Shown here: one piece after another, positions 1-4,708 of the stretch
Position numbering within the stretch: the stretch's first letter is position 1
Layout: each line of letters begins with the position of its first letter
Assembly: GCA_020849155.1 (NCBI GenBank)
Contig: JADLGU010000007.1
Span: 1-9,632 of the forward strand
Source: Rhodocyclaceae bacterium
GTDB lineage: Bacteria; Pseudomonadota; Gammaproteobacteria; Burkholderiales; Rhodocyclaceae
Direction of reading: 5' to 3'
DNA: 9,632 bases
Translations under genes and position numbers: made by a program
Notes under the pieces: generated by a model
Told to the model about the DNA's origin: nothing
The model's database searches: none
The model's input: the letters and a program-made list of their open reading frames with translations, nothing else

Positions 1-523
1 GGAAGATGGCGTTGTCCGTGCCGTCGAACTCGGTCGGGTGCACGTGGAACTTCTCGCACATCTCGAGGTTGAAGGCCGGCGCCGCCTTCACCCATTGCCC
101 GTCGAGATGGAGCACCGCGTAGCCGTGGTGCATGAACAGCGTCTTGCCGCCCATGAAGGCCTTCAGCTTCTCCGTGGTGAGGGGGTTCTCCACGTCGGAG
201 AGGCCGATGGCGGCGTGGATGCCGACGGCGCGCGCCGCCGCCGCGAGCAGGATCGCCTTCGGCAGGCAGTAGGCCGCCTTGGCCTGCAGCACGTTGCTGG
301 CGATATACGGCTCGGGATCGAGGCTCATGGTGAACGGGTCGTAGCGCCAGCCGTCGCGCACGCGGTAGAAGAGCTTCACGGCGCGCTCGATGTCGGAGGT
401 CGCGCCGGCGACGGTCTCCAGCGCGAAGCGGCGCACCGACTCCGTGCCGGAATCGATGAAGCGCGCGCTGGCGAGATATTCGGGGTCGGGCTCGGGCCAG
501 GCGCCGGGAGGGGTGTGGATCAT
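1..523 (-). CDS. Transglutaminase-like cysteine protease-fold protein (3' end outside window)
   Basis: I translated this from the minus strand: 174 codons from the ATG at 523-521 run open to the left edge, so the C-terminus is missing. It looks like a transglutaminase-like (papain-fold) protein. A nucleophile candidate Cys86 sits in AYCLPKA, followed by an alanine/leucine-rich helix and the GIHAAIG strand. A His-containing strand, MHHGYAVLHLDGQWVKA, lies near residues 131-147 (His132/His133). Where most members have the catalytic Asp (a DP motif), the sequence reads APAFN, so the third triad residue is absent or replaced, possibly by Asn152. No signal peptide is visible. The start has no recognisable Shine-Dalgarno sequence and lies only 26 bases after the antitoxin stop, with no clear promoter in the gap. 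Coding is GC-rich like the rest of the window and unlike the DNA just upstream. The family is fairly secure; the substrate and exact role are unknown. Confidence 0.7.
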   Translation of the reverse strand, partial: MIHTPPGAWPEPDPEYLASARFIDSGTESVRRFALETVAGATSDIERAVKLFYRVRDGWRYDPFTMSLDPEPYIASNVLQAKAAYCLPKAILLAAAARAVGIHAAIGLSDVENPLTTEKLKAFMGGKTLFMHHGYAVLHLDGQWVKAAPAFNLEMCEKFHVHPTEFDGTDNAIF

Positions 524-549
524 GTGGATATCGTTTTGTGTGAATTGAC

Positions 550-873
550 TTATGCGAACACAACCCTGGTGCGACCTGCTCCGGCATGCTTCGAGCGCGT
601 CGCTTTCCTCACGACGATCTCGACATCCCGCCCGAGACGGTTCAGGCAATCGAGCATCCTGGCTTCGCTGATGCCGCGGAACTGACCGCGCAGCATGTTG
701 GATAGCTTGGGCTGGGTCATGCCGAGGACTTCGGCGGCCTGTTGCTGGGTCAGGTGGCGCTGTTTGACGATTTCGCCGATCTTCGCAGCTAGGTGCGCCT
801 TGACCAGCATTTCGCCGGAGTCGGGCATGCCGAGGTCGGCGTAAACATTGTTGCTGCCCTTCTCGATTTTCAT
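550..873 (-). CDS. XRE-family helix-turn-helix antitoxin (HigA/COG5606-like)
   Basis: This 107-residue DNA-binding protein is the probable antitoxin of a type II toxin-antitoxin pair. The helix-turn-helix covers about residues 39-70: LTQQQAAEVLGMTQPKLSNM followed by LRGQFRGIS. It matches the short XRE proteins (COG5606 type) that usually accompany Gp49/HigB toxins. In the family, the antitoxin binds and blocks the toxin and represses its own operon. The ATG start overlaps the toxin stop codon in an ATGA, giving translational coupling. A strong Shine-Dalgarno sequence (AAAGGAG, 881-887 on the complement) lies 7 bases upstream, so the antitoxin may be translated more efficiently than the toxin, which has no such site. 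The tail after residue 90 (ATRSKHAGAGRTRVVFA) is basic and probably flexible. The palindrome at 1240-1259 in the operon promoter is its likely operator (inference). Confidence 0.85.
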   Translation of the reverse strand: MKIEKGSNNVYADLGMPDSGEMLVKAHLAAKIGEIVKQRHLTQQQAAEVLGMTQPKLSNMLRGQFRGISEARMLDCLNRLGRDVEIVVRKATRSKHAGAGRTRVVFA

Positions 874-1232
874 ATACTCGCTCCTTTCGCGTGCGCTTCT
901 GCTGCCTTCAGCCTTTCCCGGACTAGATCGATGTCGGGCTTGGGCGTTCCGATGCCGTGGCTCGATTTTTTTTGGAAGCAGTGCAGAACATACACGGCAT
1001 TACTGTACTTGACGGTATAGATCGCCCGGTATGTGTCGCTCCTGAAGTCATCTACGACCTCGAGCACGCCCGCGCCGCCAAACCCCTTGAGCGGCTTGGC
1101 TTGATCATGCTTCCTGCCGGTCTGGGCCAGGTGGAGGGCGTAACCGAAGACATCCTGCACCGATCTGGGAAGCGCTCTCAAATCCTTTTTGGAGGAGGCA
1201 ACCCAGAAGATCGGTCTCGGTTGATTTAGCAT
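870..1232 (-). CDS. RelE/HigB superfamily toxin (Gp49-like, COG4679)
   Basis: This 120-residue protein has the hallmarks of the phage-derived Gp49/HigB toxin family: IFWVASSKKDLRALP at the N-terminus, KPLKGFGGAGVLEVVDDF around residues 46-63, TYRAIYTVKYSNAVYVLHCF at 67-86, and a final QKKSSHGIGTPKPDIDLVRERL helix region. Relatives are ribosome-dependent mRNA interferases that block translation. The length is normal for the family and the frame is intact, so the toxin should be functional. The toxin gene precedes the antitoxin gene and overlaps it by 4 bases, the order typical of higBA loci. The ATG at 1232 fits the usual family N-terminus. There is no Shine-Dalgarno sequence, and a consensus -10 box ends only 6 bases before the ATG, so the message is probably leaderless. 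Function is assigned from family resemblance only. Confidence 0.85.
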   Translation of the reverse strand: MLNQPRPIFWVASSKKDLRALPRSVQDVFGYALHLAQTGRKHDQAKPLKGFGGAGVLEVVDDFRSDTYRAIYTVKYSNAVYVLHCFQKKSSHGIGTPKPDIDLVRERLKAAEAHAKGASI

Positions 1233-1238
1233 GGGCGG

Positions 1239-1266
1239 ATTATACCCAGATGGATATAAGACGCAA
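1239..1266 (-). promoter_or_regulatory. Sigma70-type promoter with overlapping palindromic operator for the toxin-antitoxin operon
   Basis: On the minus strand TTGCGT (1266-1261) is followed after 16 bases by a perfect TATAAT (1244-1239). The spacer and -10 box are covered by an imperfect inverted repeat: TTATACCCA at 1240-1248 and TGGATATAA at 1251-1259 (plus-strand reading), with 8 of 9 positions paired across a 2-base centre. A repressor bound here would block polymerase, which fits autoregulation by the XRE antitoxin. The -10 box ends 6 bases before the toxin ATG, so transcription should begin at or next to the start codon. The promoter and palindrome are seen directly; binding by the antitoxin is inference. 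Confidence 0.7.
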
Positions 1267-1407
1267 TTTTAACGGCTTTGGGGTGTCAACTAAAGCTTGG
1301 TGAGAATTGAACCGTTGGGGAAGAAACGGAGGTTTCGGGTTTCGGGGCGGGTATTAGTCGAAGGCTGGTATTTTGGATCGGAGTTGCCAATGCTGTGCCT
1401 GCGATGA

Positions 1408-1935
1408 CTAGTGTGTAGTAACAATCACCACCTCGTGTCGGGATGCGGCATCTATCATCTTGAGCTCAAGCATCCTGCAAAGGTAGGACACTCGGTGTGT
1501 TCCTTCGATCAGATGGAGTGGTTTTCCTAGAGCACCTAAAGGCTGATCGACTTCTTTCGTCATCTTCACCTGTAAAGCGATAGGAGGGAATGGCCAGGTT
1601 AAGTTGGTAACCATCGCCGAAAAGATTTCATACTGTTGCGGACGCTTGCGTAACTCGTCGAAATGCTCGTACCAGAAATCGAGGGACTGACCATCAAAAT
1701 AGCGAATTTTCTTGTAGATTTCGGTTGCCGTAAGGCAAATCCGTTCGAATTTTGCAGATTCAATTTCGAACCAAGGATAATGCGCATTGAAGTGGTCGAA
1801 ATGGTCATACGTGACCTGACGAAGGAATTCGCGGTCAACAAATTTCTCATACCTTCCTATGAGCGAAAGATATTCTTTCCATTCTTTGGAACTGAAATCA
1901 AAGCGGCATGGGCCGCGCAGAATCGGGGGTAGCAT
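1408..1935 (-). CDS. Hypothetical protein with ParB/sulfiredoxin-like G-x-H-R motif
   Basis: I do not recognise a named family for this 175-residue, probably cytosolic protein. Its C-terminal third resembles the core of ParB/sulfiredoxin-fold domains: a PFPPIALQV strand (about 115-123), then KPLHLIEGTHRVSYLCRMLEL (138-158) and a closing strand HEVVIV (167-172). The GTHR motif (Gly145, His147, Arg148) corresponds to the nucleotide- or phosphate-binding G-x-H-R seen in that fold. The N-terminal part is rich in aromatic and charged residues (for example YDHFDHFNAHYPWFE, residues 43-57). The ATG at 1935 is chosen because it lies 13 bases after the preceding stop and has a modest AGAAG upstream. 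The longer reading from 2037 would overlap the upstream gene by 89 bases. The lower GC (a line within it counts 42%) points to acquisition. It probably forms an operon with the exported protein before it. A structural role, nuclease or kinase activity cannot be decided from sequence. Confidence 0.7.
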   Translation of the reverse strand: MLPPILRGPCRFDFSSKEWKEYLSLIGRYEKFVDREFLRQVTYDHFDHFNAHYPWFEIESAKFERICLTATEIYKKIRYFDGQSLDFWYEHFDELRKRPQQYEIFSAMVTNLTWPFPPIALQVKMTKEVDQPLGALGKPLHLIEGTHRVSYLCRMLELKMIDAASRHEVVIVTTH

Positions 1936-1948
1936 GACACAACTTCTA

Positions 1949-2671
1949 TTATTGATTTGCTTGAGCAGTCCGCTCTGTCCACTCGAGACTAGTATCCCGC
2001 ACCCAGCGGATATCTGCGGGAGTTCGAAAGGTTGCAAAGACCTGTAGCCAGAGAACTTTCCGCCTCACTAGAACGAGCGAAGTGGCCATAGCTGTCACGT
2101 GTATGCGCTCGCCCCCATTGGCACGGACTTTTGTTGAGACTAATCCCAAAGCAGTGAGTGAAACAGAAGTCTCTTTCACAACCCCGATTGGAGAGATATC
2201 CTCCAGCGTCAAGTCAGGTTTCTTGCGCCCCCGATGCCCATATTCCTTAGCAATGACCGCCCAGTTCTTACGTAGGTCGGAAAAGTCCTGCTCGATTTTT
2301 CCAGACAATTCGGCCCGAACATCAGCTTTGTACTTCGCAAACTGTGCTAACGATATTTGATGCTGTTCCAACTCCTTAGTAGTTTGCGCCAGTCCATAGC
2401 GATCCATTCTTGCTGGATTACCGCGAACCTCAGCTTGAATATCTTTTGGTGAAGCAAATATTGCTAGGAGTCGATCTTCGGGCACCATTGCATGCTCCCC
2501 CAAACGCACCAATCGAGGGGCCAATGCACCGGGAAACTGGAAGTCGGAAGGAGGTGGCAAAATCAGTCTTTCAGCTCCAATCGTCACAACGACTGATGAT
2601 TCAGCCCCAATAGCTGCGACAGAATTAAACACGATCCATATCAGAACTGTGCGTAGGACGATAAGCATCAT
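1949..2671 (-). CDS. Hypothetical exported protein, 240 residues
   Basis: Function is unknown. The N-terminus MMLIVLRTVLIWIVFNSVAA is hydrophobic, and a cleavage site after IGA (about residue 23) makes this a likely Sec substrate located in the periplasm or outside the cell. The mature part begins with a short beta strand and LILPPPSDF (36-44). It has a charged, helix-prone middle (TTKELEQHQISLAQFAKYKA, about 97-116) and ends in an apparent beta-rich segment with LVLVRRKVLWLQVFATFRTP (199-218) and a WVRDTSLEWTER helix. There are no cysteines and no catalytic motif I can name. Two consecutive ATG codons at 2671 and 2668 are possible starts; neither has a Shine-Dalgarno sequence, but a promoter-like element ends just upstream. 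GC is clearly below that of the flanking genes. The ParB-like gene follows after 13 bases, so the two are probably cotranscribed. Confidence 0.7.
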   Translation of the reverse strand: MMLIVLRTVLIWIVFNSVAAIGAESSVVVTIGAERLILPPPSDFQFPGALAPRLVRLGEHAMVPEDRLLAIFASPKDIQAEVRGNPARMDRYGLAQTTKELEQHQISLAQFAKYKADVRAELSGKIEQDFSDLRKNWAVIAKEYGHRGRKKPDLTLEDISPIGVVKETSVSLTALGLVSTKVRANGGERIHVTAMATSLVLVRRKVLWLQVFATFRTPADIRWVRDTSLEWTERTAQANQ

Positions 2672-2679
2672 GGCTGGGG

Positions 2680-2707
2680 ATTGTTACGTTAACAATGATT
2701 TTGCAAA
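2680..2707 (-). promoter_or_regulatory. Candidate promoter with palindrome upstream of the exported-protein gene
   Basis: Reading the minus strand, TTTGCA (2707-2702) and AACAAT (2685-2680) are separated by 16 bases; each matches the sigma70 consensus at 4 of 6 positions. A perfect inverted repeat, ATTGTTA (2680-2686) and TAACAAT (2690-2696) around a 3-base centre, covers the -10 box and could be a repressor site. The -10 ends 8 bases before the ATG at 2671, so any leader would be at most a few bases. The palindrome is certain; promoter activity is inferred. Confidence 0.4.
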
Positions 2708-2721
2708 CACGGCTGATCTTT

Positions 2722-2747
2722 CCCGGCCCGCTTGAAGGCGGGCCGGG
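2722..2747 (-). terminator. Strong GC-rich hairpin after the lipoprotein gene
   Basis: A perfect 10-base-pair stem (CCCGGCCCGC at 2722-2731 with GCGGGCCGGG at 2738-2747) closes a 6-base loop and starts 9 bases beyond the lipoprotein stop codon. Its position fits a transcription terminator. On the minus strand the stem is followed by AAAGATC rather than a T run, so it may act poorly as an intrinsic terminator or serve instead as a 3'-end protecting hairpin. Confidence 0.5.
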
Positions 2748-2756
2748 CCGGCGTCT

Positions 2757-3440
2757 TTATTTCTCCGCGAAGCAGTAGAACAACCCATCCCCGCCGGTCG
2801 GCCGGATCTTCTCCATGCTGCAGCCGAGCGTCGGATGGGCGGAGTTCCAGGAGACGGCCCAGTGCGCGTCGCTCGGGCCGGCGCGGTCGTGGTGGCCGGT
2901 CATGGCGGCGCCGCCGTCGCCGCCATTCGTCCAGTTGCCGCAGCTCATGTCGGGGAAGGGCTTGCCGGGGAAGGCGGTGCCGTCGGGTCGCGAGCCGGTG
3001 AGGATGTCGTGCTTGTTGGGTTTCTCGGTGCGGCCGTTCACCATCTGGCCCTTCTCGTCGAGCGCCGTCTGCTTGTTCAGGCCGCTGCCCGGCGAGTGCA
3101 GTTCGTCGACATTGCGGGCGATGCGTTCGCCCTTGATGTTCTGCCAGGGGCCGGGGCCGATGCGGTCGCGGGCATTGACGAAATCCTTGCCGGCCAGCGT
3201 CGCGGCCTGGGTGCTGAGATAGGCGCGCCAGCTGCGGTGGCCGGCGCCGGCCGCCTGCGCCAGCGACTGGCAATGCTGGTCGGCACCTTCGAGGCCGCCG
3301 AGGTCGCCGCCCTTGCCGGGGTTGGCGCTGGTGACGAAGAAGGTCATTTCCTTGGGGCCGGATTGCATGGTGGCGCAGCCTGCTGCGCCAAGAATGCCGA
3401 TCGCGCCGGCCGCGGCCAGCCACATTGCTTTTCTTTGCAT
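2757..3440 (-). CDS. Lipoprotein with endostatin/C-type-lectin-like domain
   Basis: This 227-residue protein starts with a lipoprotein-type signal (MQRKAMWLAAAGAIGILGAA then Gly-Cys22), so it is probably lipidated at Cys22 and membrane anchored; the lipobox AAGC is not ideal. The mature domain opens with FFVTSANPGKGGDLGGLEGA (34-53), then DQHCQSLAQAAGAGHRSWRAYLS, the signature of bacterial domains related to the collagen XVIII endostatin / C-type-lectin-like fold. Besides Cys22 there are four cysteines (57, 167, 207, 223), which suits two disulfides in such a fold. The end AVSWNSAHPTLGC...GGDGLFYCF is also typical. The ATG at 3440 is chosen because AAAAGGAG (3447-3454) lies 6 bases upstream; the longer reading to 3500 adds 20 residues before the signal peptide and is unlikely. 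It lies 56 bases after the PaiB-family gene and may be cotranscribed. The ligand is unknown. Confidence 0.75.
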   Translation of the reverse strand: MQRKAMWLAAAGAIGILGAAGCATMQSGPKEMTFFVTSANPGKGGDLGGLEGADQHCQSLAQAAGAGHRSWRAYLSTQAATLAGKDFVNARDRIGPGPWQNIKGERIARNVDELHSPGSGLNKQTALDEKGQMVNGRTEKPNKHDILTGSRPDGTAFPGKPFPDMSCGNWTNGGDGGAAMTGHHDRAGPSDAHWAVSWNSAHPTLGCSMEKIRPTGGDGLFYCFAEK

Positions 3441-3496
3441 GACGCGCTCCTTTTCTGTTGGGGGGAAGGAAATCATGCGGCAGTCATTCGGGATCG

Positions 3497-4141
3497 TCAA
3501 TGCGAATCGCTGCGCTGTGCCATCAGCGCCGCCATGGCCTCATTCTTATCGGGGTCTTGGGGATCGCCCAGTCCGGCGATGACCCCGGCGCGGTCCGTTG
3601 CCGAACGGTTCTGGCTCAGCTTCCACTTGCCCTCGATGCGGTCGATCGGGATCTCGAGGCCGACGATGGCCTGCATCTGCGCAGCGAGGTAGTCCTCCGG
3701 CGCGTCGCTCACCATCCATGGATCGGGGCGGGCGCCTTCGCGGGCGCACGTCAGGTCGTCGATCTGCCGCCGCAGCCAGGCCGCATCCTCGACGATGCGC
3801 GGCCGGCCCCGGGCCTGCACGCAGACGTAGTTCCAGGTCGGCACCGCCTTCTGCGTTTCGCGCTTGCTCGGGTACCACGAAGGCGTGACGTAGCCCTGCG
3901 GCCCCATGAAGACGACGAGGCATTCGATGCCACCCTGCAGTTCGCGCCAGTGCGGGTTGGCCCGCGCCAGGTGGGCGCGCAGGGTGCCGTGCACGCCATC
4001 CGCCGGGTAGACCAGAAAGGGCAGGGGCGTGGCGGCGAGGCCGCTCTCGCCGGCGCTGGTGAGCAGGCCGAGCGGATGTTGGCGGATGAAGGCGTGCAGG
4101 GTCTCGATGCGGTCTTCGCGGAAGGCGGGCGGGAGGTACAT
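3497..4141 (-). CDS. paiB: PaiB-family FMN-binding negative transcriptional regulator
   Basis: This 214-residue protein matches the PaiB family along its whole length: MYLPPAFRE at the start, the ATPLPFLVYP strand (37-46), HLARANPHW (57-65), GPQGYVTPSWYPSK (80-93), VPTWNYVCVQARG (100-112) and the C-terminal GKWKLSQNRS (171-180). The family has a split-barrel FMN-binding fold. In Bacillus subtilis, PaiB together with PaiA represses sporulation and protease genes; the bacterial regulon here is unknown and no paiA-like acetyltransferase is in the window. The ATG at 4141 is preferred over an upstream extension because the family begins with MYxPxxF and a GGAG (4149-4152) lies 7 bases before it. 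Its 102-base upstream gap is shared with the divergent small secreted gene. The endostatin-like lipoprotein gene follows after 56 bases. Confidence 0.9.
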   Translation of the reverse strand: MYLPPAFREDRIETLHAFIRQHPLGLLTSAGESGLAATPLPFLVYPADGVHGTLRAHLARANPHWRELQGGIECLVVFMGPQGYVTPSWYPSKRETQKAVPTWNYVCVQARGRPRIVEDAAWLRRQIDDLTCAREGARPDPWMVSDAPEDYLAAQMQAIVGLEIPIDRIEGKWKLSQNRSATDRAGVIAGLGDPQDPDKNEAMAALMAQRSDSH

Positions 4142-4243
4142 CGGATGGCTCCGGTTGAACGAGCCGGCATCGTCGCATGCGGAGGCGCCTTGGGCAATGA
4201 CGCGCCGCGGTGGTAAGGTGGCGCTTGTCATCCTCGCCTGAAC

Positions 4244-4705
4244 ATGAAACCGACCGTGCCACGACGCTTCCTCCCCGCGGCGCTTCTCGCGCTGGCCTGC
4301 CTGCCGACCCTACCCGCCTTCGCTGCGGCCGAAGACGAGTCGCCGCTGTGGGATTTCGTCCGCGGGCGCTACACGCTGATCGGCCGCCAGCCCGACAGCC
4401 AGGCGACCTACACGGGGACGGCGACGATCGATCGGGTGGGCGAGCGGCTGCGGCTGACGCGCACGGTCGCCGGCAAGCGCAGCGAAGTCTTCGGCACGGT
4501 GCGCCGCGCCGACCCGGGCGAGGCCTGGGTGCTGGCCTTCAAGTGGGGAAACAAGCAGCCGATGGAGATGGTCTGCCTGGTCGGCACGGACCTCGACAAC
4601 TACGCGCGCCTGACCTGCCACTGGGGCAAGGCCGGCAACCCGCACACCCAGCCGGGCATGGAGGCCTATTTCGCGCAGGAGCCGTGGGACCCCGTCAAGC
4701 CCTGA
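4244..4705 (+). CDS. Small secreted protein of unknown function
   Basis: This is the only plus-strand gene in the window. Its 153 residues begin with a clear signal peptide (MKPTVPRRFLPAALLALACL, cleavage probably after AFA at residue 27), so the mature protein is about 126 residues and periplasmic or secreted. The mature part looks like a small beta barrel: WDFVRGRYTLIGRQPDSQATY (36-56), GTATIDRVGERLRLTRTV (58-75), WVLAFKWGN, and MVCLVGTDLDNYARLTCHWG (109-128). Cys111 and Cys125 could form a disulfide. Trp/Gly-rich strands of this kind resemble lipocalin-like domains, but I cannot assign a family. No Shine-Dalgarno sequence is visible. A weak extended -10 (TGGTAAGGT, 4211-4219) with TTGGGC (4190-4195) is a possible promoter. 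It diverges from the PaiB-family gene and converges on the nosD-like gene. Confidence 0.75.
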   Translation: MKPTVPRRFLPAALLALACLPTLPAFAAAEDESPLWDFVRGRYTLIGRQPDSQATYTGTATIDRVGERLRLTRTVAGKRSEVFGTVRRADPGEAWVLAFKWGNKQPMEMVCLVGTDLDNYARLTCHWGKAGNPHTQPGMEAYFAQEPWDPVKP

Positions 4706-4708
4706 CGG
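4692..4708. terminator. Hairpin at the convergent 3' ends, possible bidirectional terminator
   Basis: CCGTCA (4692-4697) and TGACGG (4703-4708) form a perfect 6-base-pair stem with a 5-base loop. The right arm contains the TGA stop of the plus-strand gene, and the nosD stop (TAG, 4711-4709 on the complement) directly adjoins it. On the plus strand the stem is followed by CTATTT, a weak T-rich run; on the minus strand there is none. The hairpin is real in sequence, but termination is inferred from position. Confidence 0.35.

Noticed and set aside
536..563. Inverted repeat TTGTGT (536-541) / ACACAA (558-563) around the antitoxin stop
   Set aside because: The 6-base AT-rich stem with a 16-base loop and no T run is too weak to call a terminator.
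1323..1336. Small hairpin GAAAC-GGAG-GTTTC downstream of the ParB-like gene
   Set aside because: A 5-base stem with only a broken T run after it on the minus strand; it could arise by chance, so I do not call a terminator in 1267-1407.
1936..2037. 34-residue N-terminal extension of the ParB-like protein
   Set aside because: It would overlap the exported-protein gene by 89 bases, and the ATG at 1935 gives ordinary operon spacing.
525..2700. Flanking direct repeats or attachment sites for the low-GC region
   Set aside because: I compared the AT-rich edges near 525-565 and 2680-2710 and saw no matching repeat, integrase or transposase gene, so no mobile element is called.
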